A stretch of 64,000 nucleotides of DNA. Origin: Vibrio ruber DSM 16370. Lineage in GTDB: Bacteria > Pseudomonadota > Gammaproteobacteria > Enterobacterales > Vibrionaceae. Position numbers and translations under genes: made by a program. The DNA lies in contig NZ_FULE01000016.1 in NCBI RefSeq assembly GCF_900163965.1, forward strand, positions 1 to 64,000. The letters run 5' to 3'. Shown piece by piece: positions 36,369 to 46,095 of this stretch (position 1 is its first letter; each line of letters starts with the position of its first letter). A model generated the notes under the pieces. It had not been told where the DNA came from, made no database searches, and saw only the letters and a program-made list of their open reading frames with translations.

Positions 36369-37829
36369 TTATACCTCCTGAGAGCGGCTGTTCAGATTAA
36401 TTAAAATACCGACAACGAACAGGGCAATGATGATAACCCAGCCAACGGTTAGGTCATAGCCACCATAACCTTCGGTCAACAATGTATGTAGTTTGGTCGT
36501 AAGAATTGTGGCCAATATGACAGGTGTGATGAAGCGTAGGCAGATATCAAACCAGACACCGATAGAGAAGTCCGATTTTGCATTTGCATATTTACGAATA
36601 TCGGACACTTTGAACAGCCAAGTCATCATGACAATCTCGACGAAACAGCCAGTCATAATGCCGATATTATTGGCAAAATGATCGACAAGATCGAGCAGTA
36701 AGATACCCCCATCCGTAACGAAAGCCATTGAGACGATAAAGCTTGTACCGATAACAATACTTGCAGCCTTGTTACGACGCCATTTGGTTTTATCAATGAT
36801 AGCTGAAGTGACAGCTTCCATAATGGAAATATGTGAGCTTAAACCAGCGACAACTAAGGCAAAGAACATCAATGGTCCGAAAATATAAGGTGCAGGTAGT
36901 AGGTTAATTGCTTCTGGCAATGTAACAAATGCAAGCCCGACCCCTGATGAAACAACATCAGTAAGTGCTTTGCCCTGTTCTTGAGCCATATAACCTAATA
37001 CAGAAAAAATCATAATCCCTGCGAGAATTGAAAAACCGCAGTTAATCAAAACCGTCATAAATGCATTGTTGGTGATATCTGATTTTTCCGGCAGATAACT
37101 GGAGTAAGCCAGCATGATGGCAAAACCGATACTCAGGGTAAAGAAGATTTGCCCGTAGGCGGCAGCCCAAACTTTGACATCCCATATCTTACTGAAGTCT
37201 GGTTTGAACATATAGTTTATGCCATCTAATGCTCCGGGAAGCATCGACATACGGCCGATCAGAACCAGTACCATAATGAATAGAATTGGCATCATAATCT
37301 TTGATGCCCGTTCAATACCTGATTTAACGCCATTCACAACGGCAATGTAGGTAATTCCCCACGCAAGCGCGACGGTCAATGCAATATTCCAGCGGATACC
37401 ACCTAAGTTGGTCGGCGTGTTCTCACCTAGGCCAAGATAATTACTGAAGAAAAAGGTGTTGGTTTCTGTTCCCCAGCCTTGGGTGAACGAAAGACCGAAA
37501 TAGGAGATGGCCCAGCCGATAACGGCAACATAATAAACACCAATGACTGCAGCCACACCGACTTGGAACCAGCCGAGCCATTCAAATTTTGAATGAATCT
37601 GGGAAATGGTCTTTGGTGCTGAACCGCGGTGTTTCTGTCCCATGCTGAATTCTAGAATCATGAATGGGATACCGGCCGTGAGCATGGCGAAAAGGTAAGG
37701 GATAAAAAATGCGCCACCCCCATTTTCATAGGCCATATATGGAAAGCGCCAGATATTACCCAGACCGATAGCGGATCCGACCGCAGCTAGGATAAAACCA
37801 GCACGAGAGCCCCATTGTTCTCGCTTCAT
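36369..37829 (-). CDS. Sodium-dependent NSS-family transporter
   Basis: This 486-residue inner-membrane symporter belongs to the neurotransmitter:sodium symporter (SNF/LeuT) family and uses the Na+ gradient to import an amino acid. It starts MKREQWGSRAGFILAAVGSAIGLGNIWRFPY, the classic TM1 signature with Na+ and substrate ligands (AVGSAIGLGNIWRFP). Twelve helices are predicted. The MetS-like subunit just downstream suggests methionine or alanine as substrate; this is inferred. It diverges from the peptide-patatin operon. Confidence 0.92.
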   Translation of the reverse strand: MKREQWGSRAGFILAAVGSAIGLGNIWRFPYMAYENGGGAFFIPYLFAMLTAGIPFMILEFSMGQKHRGSAPKTISQIHSKFEWLGWFQVGVAAVIGVYYVAVIGWAISYFGLSFTQGWGTETNTFFFSNYLGLGENTPTNLGGIRWNIALTVALAWGITYIAVVNGVKSGIERASKIMMPILFIMVLVLIGRMSMLPGALDGINYMFKPDFSKIWDVKVWAAAYGQIFFTLSIGFAIMLAYSSYLPEKSDITNNAFMTVLINCGFSILAGIMIFSVLGYMAQEQGKALTDVVSSGVGLAFVTLPEAINLLPAPYIFGPLMFFALVVAGLSSHISIMEAVTSAIIDKTKWRRNKAASIVIGTSFIVSMAFVTDGGILLLDLVDHFANNIGIMTGCFVEIVMMTWLFKVSDIRKYANAKSDFSIGVWFDICLRFITPVILATILTTKLHTLLTEGYGGYDLTVGWVIIIALFVVGILINLNSRSQEV

Positions 37830-38430
37830 TTGATACTCCTTTGGTAATGCTTTCTGAGTGATGAAATTTCACCCTATCGTAATAGTTGATTATAGAGAGT
37901 TAAAAAATAGAAGGGGGCGAATGAACACCCTTGGCTTAATTTTTATGACTCATAATCACTAATGTTTAGAATTATATTTTTATTTCTAAGCGATATCTCA
38001 GAATATTGTTCTGTATGTTGTGATGTGTGTATGCGACAGATGAGATGTTCAACTGTACATAGCTATCGAGATTACAGATTTATAAATAGAAAGGCAATAG
38101 ATTGTAAATGTATTGAGAATTTTGTGTTGCAGATATATATATTACTTATATTTAACAGTGTGGGGTATTAAATTGTTGTTTTTGTATCTAATCGCGTTAT
38201 TTGTCTGTTGTTAGTAATTATTTTAGTTTTTTTATCTACACTAATATCATTGGTGCTCTGTCTGATTTATATCCAAGAACCAGTGTATTACTCGTCAGAG
38301 AAGCAAATATGTAGCAGTGTTTATTACACTGCCATTGTTTTCAATCGAGGCGATAGACTGTTCGGTGTCAAGAGCATGAATTTATTTGACTAATATTTGT
38401 GATATCCTTTTCATAAGTATGATGAAATAA
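37830..38430. other. AT-rich intergenic region left of the peptide-patatin operon
   Basis: These ~600 bp lie between divergent genes. Two short frames on the plus strand (37962-38171, 38208-38393) have no ribosome site or recognisable product. A small GCAGTG/CACTGC hairpin lies near 38314-38332. I see no RNA gene or repeat that I can support. Confidence 0.4.
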
Positions 38431-38458
38431 TTGACAATAATTGTCATCTTATTAGATA
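38431..38458 (+). promoter_or_regulatory. Promoter with palindromic operator for the peptide-patatin operon
   Basis: TTGACA (38431-38436) and TAGATA (38453-38458) are 16 bp apart. A perfect palindrome, TGACAAT-A-ATTGTCA (38432-38446), covers the -35 box. That placement is typical of a repressor operator. The leader that follows (to 38542) has two small dyads, GAAGCT/AGCTTC and GGGTCA-TC-TGACCC (38511-38524). Confidence 0.55.
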
Positions 38459-38542
38459 GATATAGATGCTGAAGCTGTAACTGGCATGTATAGCTTCTTT
38501 ATCATGAATAGGGTCATCTGACCCGGAAAACTGGAGGTGTGT

Positions 38543-38632
38543 ATGGACGTTGATCTAAAATATGCGTTGGCTATTACAGGCATCATTTTTGCTGTATTGA
38601 TTGGTTCTGGGTTGATCGCCATTGCGAACTAA
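38543..38632 (+). CDS. 29-residue membrane peptide upstream of patatin gene
   Basis: The frame encodes MDVDLKYALAITGII...AIAN, a single hydrophobic helix (~residues 8-27) with acidic residues in front. GGAGGTGT upstream of the ATG is a very strong ribosome site, which supports real translation. Its stop is 16 bp before the preferred patatin start, and overlaps a possible TTG start (38622). It could be a membrane microprotein acting with the lipase or a leader that couples translation. I know no family for it. Confidence 0.6.
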   Translation: MDVDLKYALAITGIIFAVLIGSGLIAIAN

Positions 38633-38648
38633 ATTACAACAGCCGCCT

Positions 38649-39815
38649 ATGGGGAAAAATATTGGTGTCGTTTCTGAACAACAGGTCATCGAGAATTGTG
38701 ACCGTTTGTCTCGGTTCATTGGTGGGAAAAATGCTTTGGTTGCGCAAGGTGGCGGTCAGCGCGGCATTTTTACTGCTGGTGTTCTCGATGCTTTTAATCT
38801 CTCTAACTTTGACCCGTTTGACGTCTATTACGGTACCTCTGCGGGGGCGCTCAACCTTTGTGCATTCCTGTGTCGTCAGCATGGGCTTGGCAAAGCGTTC
38901 ATTACCGATTTAACCACCGACTCTTCATTTTTTAATCTTTTTGCCTATATCAGGAAAAAGCAGTACGTCGATTTATCATGGGCACTTGAACGTATTGTTG
39001 AGTACCCGTACCGGCTCGATTTAGATATGGGTCGTCAAGTTTTGGGTGAAAGAAAAGCATATGCCGCAGTCACCAGTTCAGATACATTAATCGACCATTA
39101 TTTACCGATGACGCACTCAAACTGGAGAGACGTTTTGTTGGCATCATGTGCGATACCGACATTATGTCATCACCCGATTAATATCAATGGTGAATCCTAT
39201 GTTGACGGGGGCATTTCTGCATCGATTCCTGTTCAGGAAGCATGGCGGCAGGGGGCTCGTTTTATCGCTGTTATTCGGACTGAATCGGTCATCAACAACA
39301 AAGCCGGTATACCGTCTGCTAACTTGCCGCCGAAACCGAGTGAGGCATGGCTGCGTCAGTCGTTTAGTTACCTGCAAAATCAGTGGCAGCAGAAAGTGAC
39401 ACAGTGGCGTCAGGATTGGCGTAACTATGTGCGTCAGAAAATGTCGCTGGTTCCTCAGGAAGAAATGTTGAACGGGGGGCGCTGGCTATTTGGTTCGGAG
39501 CAATTGTATCGGATGAGTCATTTAATCGGAGGGGCTGTAGACACGCATCTGACCGATATGCTGATGGTTCATTATCAGACATATGCTTTGACTCTTGAGT
39601 TTTTAAAACGTCCGCCAGATGATGTTTTTGTGATTCAGATTGCCCCGGAACAGCCGCTCCGCTCCAACACCTTGTTGAGTCGGAAAAGTGATTTGTTATG
39701 GGATTATGAGCAAGGTTTACAGGCTGGCTATAACTTTATCCGTAGCTGGGAGAATGCCCGAGCCTTGAGTGGTCAACCGCTGAAAGCGTCAAAATCAGGG
39801 CTGCTGGAATCATAG
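38649..39815 (+). CDS. Patatin-like phospholipase (YjjU type)
   Basis: This 388-residue cytoplasmic lipid acyl hydrolase has all patatin motifs: oxyanion hole GGGQRGIF (~38-45), nucleophile Ser in YGTSAGALN (~70), and catalytic Asp in YVDGGISASIPV. It resembles E. coli YjjU over its length. The preferred ATG gives the YjjU-like start MGKNIGVVSE but has no good ribosome site of its own; translation probably depends on the upstream peptide. A TTG at 38622 is an alternative start. Substrate unknown. Confidence 0.85.
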   Translation: MGKNIGVVSEQQVIENCDRLSRFIGGKNALVAQGGGQRGIFTAGVLDAFNLSNFDPFDVYYGTSAGALNLCAFLCRQHGLGKAFITDLTTDSSFFNLFAYIRKKQYVDLSWALERIVEYPYRLDLDMGRQVLGERKAYAAVTSSDTLIDHYLPMTHSNWRDVLLASCAIPTLCHHPININGESYVDGGISASIPVQEAWRQGARFIAVIRTESVINNKAGIPSANLPPKPSEAWLRQSFSYLQNQWQQKVTQWRQDWRNYVRQKMSLVPQEEMLNGGRWLFGSEQLYRMSHLIGGAVDTHLTDMLMVHYQTYALTLEFLKRPPDDVFVIQIAPEQPLRSNTLLSRKSDLLWDYEQGLQAGYNFIRSWENARALSGQPLKASKSGLLES

Positions 39816-39844
39816 CAGCCCTATGCAGATCGAGTGTTCTTCAA

Positions 39845-41293
39845 CTAAAAAACAGGGAGGACTCGCATACAGTTTGTTGTTCCTTCGACGCCCATCACAT
39901 CACCCTGAGTGATAATCACAATATCGCCAAATGCCAGTTGCTTTTTCTCTTTGAGAACAGAAAGGGCTTCCAGTGCGATCTCATAGGCTGATTCTTGGTG
40001 ACTATCAAAATACCAGGGAACCACGCCGCGATACAGCGCACAGCGATTTAACGCTTTTTCATTACTCGACAGCGCAAAAATAGGGAGTTCTGAATTGAGG
40101 CGTGATGTCATTAGCGCAGTTCTGCCTGATTCGGTCATGGTCACAATTGCCTGAATACCATCCATATGGTTGGCTGCATAAATCGTTGACATAGCAACGG
40201 TCTCTTCTGCAGTAACAAATGTGCTTTGCAGTCGGTAACTCTGGGTTTTTACTTCCATCACACTTTCTGCGCCAATACAGACTTCAGCCATTGCTTTTAC
40301 CGTTTCGACAGGGTATTTCCCCGCAGCCGTTTCTCCGGAGAGCATTACCGCATCGGTGCCATCGATAACGGCATTGGCAACATCCATCACTTCTGCCCGG
40401 GTTGGCATCGGGTTCTCTATCATTGACTCCATCATTTGGGTGGCTGTAATCACAACGCGATTCAGTTCTTTGGCCCGATAAATCAATTTCTTTTGTACCC
40501 CAACTAATGCGGGATCACCGATTTCAACCCCTAAATCGCCTCGGGCGACCATGATGACGTCAGATGCCATAATAATGTCATCAATATTGGCTTGGTTTGA
40601 GACAGTTTCTGCGCGCTCAACTTTGGCGACGATCTTGGCTTCCAGTCCTGCATCCCGTGCCAGACGCCGCGCATATTGGATATCTTCACCGTTTCTGGGA
40701 AACGAAACGGCCAGATACTCGACGTCAAGCTCTGCCGCCAGCAGAATATCTTGCTTATCTTTATCGGTGAGAGCCTGAGCGGAAAGACCACCGCCCTGAC
40801 GGTTAATGCCTTTATTATTGGAGAGGGGGCCTCCGACCGTCACGATCGTATGGATTTTTGAGCCTTCCACCATGATAACCTGTAGCTGAACCCGCCCGTC
40901 ATCCAGCAACAAAATATCGTTCCGCTGGACATCATTAGGAAGATTTTTGTAGTCAATCCCGACTGCTTCTTGATGGCCCGCACCGGGAGGCATATCTGCA
41001 TCCAGAGTAAACCGATCACCGACATTGAGTATGATCTTACCGTGAGTAAAAGTAGAGACACGGATCTTCGGCCCTTGAAGATCTCCCAGTATTGCGACGT
41101 TACGCCCGAGTCTGGCTGTAATTTCCCGGACTTTTCTTGCCCGCAGACGATGGTCATCTGCTGTTCCGTGTGAAAAATTCAGGCGAACCACATTGGCGCC
41201 TGCGCTGATCAATGCTTCAAGATTATTATCCCGGTCGGTTGAGGGGCCGAGGGTTGTAACAATTTTAGTTCTTCTTTGTACTTTTTTGGGCAT
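39845..41293 (-). CDS. pykA: Pyruvate kinase (PykA type)
   Basis: This 482-residue glycolytic enzyme makes pyruvate and ATP from phosphoenolpyruvate. [36 protein letters not shown] and KVERAE follow E. coli PykA (type II, AMP-activated) more than Pyk[13 protein letters not shown] and [10 protein letters not shown] are active-site blocks. GGAG seven bases before the ATG at 41293 (MPKKVQRR) sets the start; an open frame to 41431 has no support. It diverges from mlc. Confidence 0.95.
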   Translation of the reverse strand: MPKKVQRRTKIVTTLGPSTDRDNNLEALISAGANVVRLNFSHGTADDHRLRARKVREITARLGRNVAILGDLQGPKIRVSTFTHGKIILNVGDRFTLDADMPPGAGHQEAVGIDYKNLPNDVQRNDILLLDDGRVQLQVIMVEGSKIHTIVTVGGPLSNNKGINRQGGGLSAQALTDKDKQDILLAAELDVEYLAVSFPRNGEDIQYARRLARDAGLEAKIVAKVERAETVSNQANIDDIIMASDVIMVARGDLGVEIGDPALVGVQKKLIYRAKELNRVVITATQMMESMIENPMPTRAEVMDVANAVIDGTDAVMLSGETAAGKYPVETVKAMAEVCIGAESVMEVKTQSYRLQSTFVTAEETVAMSTIYAANHMDGIQAIVTMTESGRTALMTSRLNSELPIFALSSNEKALNRCALYRGVVPWYFDSHQESAYEIALEALSVLKEKKQLAFGDIVIITQGDVMGVEGTTNCMRVLPVF

Positions 41294-41553
41294 GATTTGC
41301 TCCTGACTGAAAATCATGGATGAGCAGTGTAAGTATACTTGAGAACACTTAAAACGTAGCGGGAATGCATAAAAATTTAACATTTTCGTAAAAAGTGGCG
41401 AGAGTTCAGAATTCTTCGAATGAGTAAACATTTGACTCTCAACACAAACTTGATTGATCGTGCGTGATGCTTGTCACGCTCACATACCAAATCGCTTCAC
41501 AATTACTTTGCAAAGTAAAAAAATTAGCAGGTTGTTGATTTCTGGAGCACATC

Positions 41554-42771
41554 ATGTATACGGCTCAGCCCGGCCATATTGATCACATCAAGCAAATTAA
41601 TGCTGGTCGTGTTTATAAATTGATTGATCAAAAAGGCCCTATTTCACGAATTGATCTGTCTAAAGAGAGTGAACTTGCTCCGGCAAGTATCACCAAGATC
41701 ACGCGTGAGCTCATCGATGCCCATCTTATCCATGAAACAACCGTACAAGAAGCCATTAGCCGCGGACGTCCTGCCGTCGGTCTTCAAACCAGAAATGAGG
41801 GGTGGCAATTCCTCTCGATTCGTTTAGGGCGAGGGTATCTGACCATTGCGCTTCATGAATTAAGCGGTGATGTGCTGATCGATACCAAAATCGATATTCA
41901 TGAAGTTGATCAGGATGATTTGCTGGCTCGTTTGTTTCACGAGATCGAAGAATTTTTTCTGACTTACACCCAGCAACTTGAACGGGTGACAGCGATAGCT
42001 GTGACCTTGCCGGGATTGGTCGATGCGGAGAATGGGGTTGTCCTGCAAATGCCCCACTATAATGTCGATAATCTCGCGTTAGGCGCAGAGATTTATCAAG
42101 TAACAGGGCTACCGGTGTTTATTGCCAATGATACCCGGGCCTGGGCACTTGCGGAAAAACTATTCGGTCACTCTCAGGACGATGATAACTCGGTGTTAAT
42201 TTCCATTCATAATGGCTTGAATGCCGGGGTGATTGTCAATGGGCGTGTATTGCAGGGTAAACACGGCAACATCGGTGATTTGGGACATATCCAGATTGAT
42301 CCGCAAGGTTTACTTTGTCACTGTGGTAATCGTGGTTGTCTGGAGACGGTGACAAGCTCGAAGGCTTTGCGAGAACAGGCGATGTCAAGAATTGCCAATG
42401 GTGAGCAATCGTCACTGAGTCGCCTGAAGGAAATCTCAATTGAGGATATCTGTATTGCGGCAGCACAAGGGGATCCACTCTCGTGTGACATTATGGATCG
42501 ACTGGGCAGACATCTCGGTCAGGCGATTGCGATTGTGATTAACATGTTTAATCCGGAGAAAGTGCTCATCGGCGGGGTGATTAATCAGGCCAAAGCAATT
42601 GTTTACCCACCGATGCTCAAGTATATCGAGAGCCAATGTAATCCCGCCTACCGGGAGCAGGTCAAAATTGTTGAATCCCGCTTTTATAAACAGTCAACGA
42701 TGCCCGGAGCTGCGCTCATTAAGCAGGCTTTATACGATGGTTCATTATTGATGACCATTGTTGATCGTTAA
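41554..42771 (+). CDS. mlc: ROK-family repressor Mlc
   Basis: This 405-residue transcription factor closely follows E. coli Mlc (start MVAENQPGHIDQIKQTNAG). Mlc represses ptsG, ptsHI and other sugar genes and is captured at the membrane by dephosphorylated PtsG. The winged HTH is ~15-80 (GPISRIDLSKESELAPASITKI). The ROK domain follows, with zinc ligands in GHIQIDPQGLLCHCGNRGCLE. ptsG lies 6 kb to the left. NagC is the nearest alternative, but the N terminus favours Mlc. Confidence 0.9.
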   Translation: MYTAQPGHIDHIKQINAGRVYKLIDQKGPISRIDLSKESELAPASITKITRELIDAHLIHETTVQEAISRGRPAVGLQTRNEGWQFLSIRLGRGYLTIALHELSGDVLIDTKIDIHEVDQDDLLARLFHEIEEFFLTYTQQLERVTAIAVTLPGLVDAENGVVLQMPHYNVDNLALGAEIYQVTGLPVFIANDTRAWALAEKLFGHSQDDDNSVLISIHNGLNAGVIVNGRVLQGKHGNIGDLGHIQIDPQGLLCHCGNRGCLETVTSSKALREQAMSRIANGEQSSLSRLKEISIEDICIAAAQGDPLSCDIMDRLGRHLGQAIAIVINMFNPEKVLIGGVINQAKAIVYPPMLKYIESQCNPAYREQVKIVESRFYKQSTMPGAALIKQALYDGSLLMTIVDR

Positions 42772-43077
42772 GTCGGGTGACAGGTCAGAGGTAAGATCAC
42801 CGCGAGTTTCTCTACGATTGTCTATTTTCTGATGTATTCTCCTAGCTTTATCGCTTAATATGTTTCACAGTTACATCAGGCATTTTGACGACTTTCTATC
42901 TATAATCGGTCTCTCTGCTGTTTGACTCTGGTTTGCATCAGACCAAATCATTCACAGAAAGGTGCAGACCTTGTATCGATAAATAGGAAGTACAGGGTGC
43001 TGAAACGGGTATATTGCACAGCACCCGAAAGCGTTTAGGTATATACTATTAACAGTTTTTAATTGGTGGAATCTCGT
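42772..43077. other. mlc-cheV intergenic region
   Basis: About 306 bp without a gene. It should hold the cheV promoter; I could not identify a confident sigma28, sigma54 or sigma70 element. Confidence 0.4.
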
Positions 43078-44022
43078 ATGTCAGGTGTTTTAAATACGGT
43101 TGACCAGCGCACGAATCTCGTCGGAGAGAATCGCCTTGAACTGCTCCTTTTTAAATTGAACAGTCGACAGATTTTTGCGATTAATGTGTTTAAAGTCAAA
43201 GAGGTGATTAAAGTTCCGGTGTTGACCAAAATGCCCGGATCACACCCACATATCACTGGTGTGGCTTCTTTGCGCGGGGAGCCGGTTCCTGTCATCGACT
43301 TGAGAAAGGCAATCGGTTTTCCTGCTTCCCAAATTGAGTCAGAAGAACAGAACCTGATCATTACGGAATATAACCGGTCAGTGCAGGGTTTTTTAGTCGG
43401 GCAAGTGCGTAATATCATCAATACCGCTTGGACGGAAATTCAGCCGCCGCCTCGGACTGCGGGAAGAGCAAATTACCTGACGGCAATCACTCAGGTGAAA
43501 GAACAGGATCAAGCGCACATTGTTGAAATCATCGATGTCGAGAAGGTCTTGGCAGAAATCATTCATTATGATGTTTCGATTTCAGCTGAAGTCTTAGATG
43601 AGGACTTAATGCCGGAGATGATGGGGCGAAAAGTATTGATTGTCGATGACTCGGCAACCGCCAGAAATCAAATCAAAGGCACATTGTCTCAGTTGGGATT
43701 AGAGATTATCGAATGTCGGGATGGACTAGAAGCGTATAACTTACTCCGAAGATGGTGCGATGACGGTAAGAATGTCAGCCAAGAGATTCTGTTTATGATC
43801 ACCGATGCGGAAATGCCGGAAATGGATGGTTATAAACTCACCTATGAAATTCGTAATGATGAACGGATGAAAGATCTGCATATCACCTTAAACACATCAT
43901 TGAGTGGTAGTTTTAACGAAGCAATGGTGAAAAAAGTTGGCTGTGACCGTTTTATCTCGAAGTTTCAGCCTGATATGTTAGTTCAAGTCGCACAAGACCG
44001 ATTGCGTGAAGTCTTATCCTGA
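43078..44022 (+). CDS. cheV: Chemotaxis coupling protein CheV
   Basis: This 314-residue protein joins a CheW coupling domain (~15-165; ELLLFKLNSRQIFAINVFKVKEV, ASLRGEPVPVIDL) to a CheY-like receiver (~180-310; VLIVDDSATARNQ, phospho-acceptor Asp243 in ITDAEMPEMDG). CheV links receptors to CheA and tunes adaptation. ATG at 43078 has GGTGGA upstream; a TTG at 43063 is less likely. Vibrios carry several cheV genes outside the main flagellar clusters. A terminator follows. Confidence 0.93.
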   Translation: MSGVLNTVDQRTNLVGENRLELLLFKLNSRQIFAINVFKVKEVIKVPVLTKMPGSHPHITGVASLRGEPVPVIDLRKAIGFPASQIESEEQNLIITEYNRSVQGFLVGQVRNIINTAWTEIQPPPRTAGRANYLTAITQVKEQDQAHIVEIIDVEKVLAEIIHYDVSISAEVLDEDLMPEMMGRKVLIVDDSATARNQIKGTLSQLGLEIIECRDGLEAYNLLRRWCDDGKNVSQEILFMITDAEMPEMDGYKLTYEIRNDERMKDLHITLNTSLSGSFNEAMVKKVGCDRFISKFQPDMLVQVAQDRLREVLS

Positions 44023-44049
44023 TCATTGTGCAATAAAGCGTTGATAAAT

Positions 44050-44080
44050 AACCGGGTCATCAAACTGATGACCCGGTTTC
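44050..44080 (+). terminator. Hairpin terminator after cheV
   Basis: AACCGGGTCATCA and TGATGACCCGGTT form a perfect 13-bp stem with a 3-base loop. The following T run is short. Confidence 0.75.
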
Positions 44081-44126
44081 GTATTAAACAGATACTGGCT
44101 TTCAACAGCCTCTAGTGAATACTGCG

Positions 44127-44870
44127 TTAGTCTTTTGACTGTGCTGCAATACACTCACCGTGAACAGCCCGACCTTCGGGAGCCATCAGGTAAAGATATA
44201 GCGGCATAATATCTTGCGGTGTTTTCAAGGTGTCCGGATCTTCTGAAGGGAATGCTTCAGCACGCATCCCTGTTCGTGTGCCGCCCGGGTTAATCGCATT
44301 AACGCGAATATTGGTCTCACGGAGTTCATCCGCCAGTATTTGCATCATCCCTTCTGTGGCGAATTTGGAGATTGAATAGGTTCCCCACAGAGCTCGCCCC
44401 TGATGTCCTACCGTTGAGCTGGTAAAGACAATTCGCGCATCGTCAGACTGACGTAATAGTGGTAATAGCGCCTGAGTCATCATCAGTTGAGCACGGACAT
44501 TAACTTGCATGACAGCGTCATAAGTCGCGAGTTCGATTTGTTCAAGCGGGCACAGTGTCCCCAGCAGGCCTGCGTTATGCAGGACACCGTCCAATCGACC
44601 CAATTGATGCTCTATCGTTTGCATCAACTCACGATAATCTTGCTGTGTCGCCTCTTGTAAATCTAAAGATATGATGGTCGGTTCCGGTGCTTCAAGTGCC
44701 ACTATCTCATCATAGGTCTGTTCCAGTTTTTTGACTGTCCGGCCGAGCAAAACGACCGTTGCGCCATGTTGAGCAAAACTGATGGCTGCCTGTCTGCCAA
44801 TACCGTCACCGGCACCTGTAACCAGAATCACACGGTTTTTGAGTGTGTTTGGTGCAACAGAATAATTCAT
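44127..44870 (-). CDS. yciK: Short-chain dehydrogenase YciK
   Basis: This 247-residue SDR matches E. coli YciK. It has TGAGDGIGRQAA (Rossmann motif, ~18-29), HNAG and the YSISKFATEGMM Tyr-Lys pair. Substrate is unknown. It diverges from sohB with 66 bp between starts, the same pairing seen in enterics. AGGAGG lies just upstream of the ATG. Confidence 0.92.
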   Translation of the reverse strand: MNYSVAPNTLKNRVILVTGAGDGIGRQAAISFAQHGATVVLLGRTVKKLEQTYDEIVALEAPEPTIISLDLQEATQQDYRELMQTIEHQLGRLDGVLHNAGLLGTLCPLEQIELATYDAVMQVNVRAQLMMTQALLPLLRQSDDARIVFTSSTVGHQGRALWGTYSISKFATEGMMQILADELRETNIRVNAINPGGTRTGMRAEAFPSEDPDTLKTPQDIMPLYLYLMAPEGRAVHGECIAAQSKD

Positions 44871-44936
44871 CTAGCCTCCTTTTGTTATGCTTTGTTGTTT
44901 AAGATGGTTACAATACACCAATTCGTAAAGGAGAGG

Positions 44937-46007
44937 ATGAGAACATTGGATTTTTTATTGGATTATGGCCTGTTTCTGGCCAAAATTGCGACATTAGTTA
45001 TTGCGCTGGTTGCCATACTTGTGATTATCAAATCTGTCAGTGGGAAGAACCATGGTTCCAAAGGCGAACTGGAAATTATCGATCTGACCGAGAAGTATAA
45101 ACAAACAACTCATCATTTAGAGTCTTACCTGCATGATGACGCTTACCTGAAAGCGCGTGATAAAGCAGAGAAAAAAGAAGAAAAAGCCAAGCATAAGTCT
45201 GTAGAAAAAGAAGTCAAAAAAGCAGCGAAAGACGGGGCGCTTGCCGCTCAGCGAGATCCGCATCTGTTCGTGCTTGATTTTCACGGTAGTATTGATGCCA
45301 AAGAAGTCACCTCGCTTCGTGAAGAAGTCTCAGCGATTCTGGCGGTTGCACAATCCGGAGATGAAGTTCTGCTACGGCTTGAATCCGGTGGCGGAATGGT
45401 ACATGGTTACGGTCTTGCCGCGTCACAGCTGGATCGCTTAAAGTCAGCCGGATTACCCCTCACGATTGCGGTCGATAAAGTGGCTGCAAGCGGTGGATAC
45501 ATGATGGCATGTATTGCGGATAAACTGGTTGCTGCACCTTTTGCGATTGTGGGTTCAATTGGTGTCATTGCTCAGTTACCGAATTTCAACAAGTTATTGA
45601 AAAAGAATCATATTGAGTTTGAACAGCTGACTGCGGGTGAATTTAAACGTACCTTAACCATGTTTGGTGAGAATACCGATAAAGCACGCGATAAATTCAA
45701 ACAGGAGCTGGAAGATACACATGTGCTGTTTAAGGATTTTATCCGTGAACACCGGGCATCTCTTGATATCGATAAAGTATCAACAGGCGAACACTGGTTT
45801 GGCACGCAAGCGAAAGATTTAGGGTTGGTCGATGATATTCGCACTTCAGATGATTTGGTAACTGAAGCTTGTCAGCAGAAAAAAGTTCTGTCCGTCCATT
45901 ATGTACAAAAGAAAAAACTGACCGAAAAACTCCCGGGAATGGCTGCTGAAGCTGCTGATCGTGTGTTACTCAAATTGATTAGTCGGGGGCAACGTCCGAT
46001 CGTTTGA
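44937..46007 (+). CDS. sohB: Inner-membrane S49 peptidase SohB
   Basis: This ~356-residue protease of the SppA/SohB (S49) family is anchored by an N-terminal helix (~8-33). A Lys/Glu-rich segment (~55-105) precedes the catalytic domain. The Ser nucleophile is in VDKVAASGGYMMA and the Lys general base further on near FKRTL, as in E. coli SohB. Two starts are possible: ATG at 44937 or TTG at 44946, which gives the E. coli-like MDFLLDYGLFLAKI. An 84-aa-longer frame reaching 44766 overlaps yciK and is not credible. Confidence 0.92.
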   Translation: MRTLDFLLDYGLFLAKIATLVIALVAILVIIKSVSGKNHGSKGELEIIDLTEKYKQTTHHLESYLHDDAYLKARDKAEKKEEKAKHKSVEKEVKKAAKDGALAAQRDPHLFVLDFHGSIDAKEVTSLREEVSAILAVAQSGDEVLLRLESGGGMVHGYGLAASQLDRLKSAGLPLTIAVDKVAASGGYMMACIADKLVAAPFAIVGSIGVIAQLPNFNKLLKKNHIEFEQLTAGEFKRTLTMFGENTDKARDKFKQELEDTHVLFKDFIREHRASLDIDKVSTGEHWFGTQAKDLGLVDDIRTSDDLVTEACQQKKVLSVHYVQKKKLTEKLPGMAAEAADRVLLKLISRGQRPIV

Positions 46008-46015
46008 GAACCGAT

Positions 46016-46042
46016 TGTGCCCCATCATCAGTATGGGGCACA
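46016..46042 (+). terminator. Hairpin after sohB
   Basis: TGTGCCCCAT and ATGGGGCACA form a perfect 10-bp stem with a 7-base loop. No T tract follows, so it may stabilise the mRNA end more than stop transcription. Confidence 0.5.
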
Positions 46043-46095
46043 GTCCATTCCGATAGCATCACAATGTGCATAGGATCAGCGAGGTTAAGGTGAAT

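Noticed and set aside
37962..38393. Two short plus-strand ORFs left of the peptide-patatin operon
   Set aside because: No ribosome site, AT-rich drift and no conserved-looking product; not enough support for a gene.
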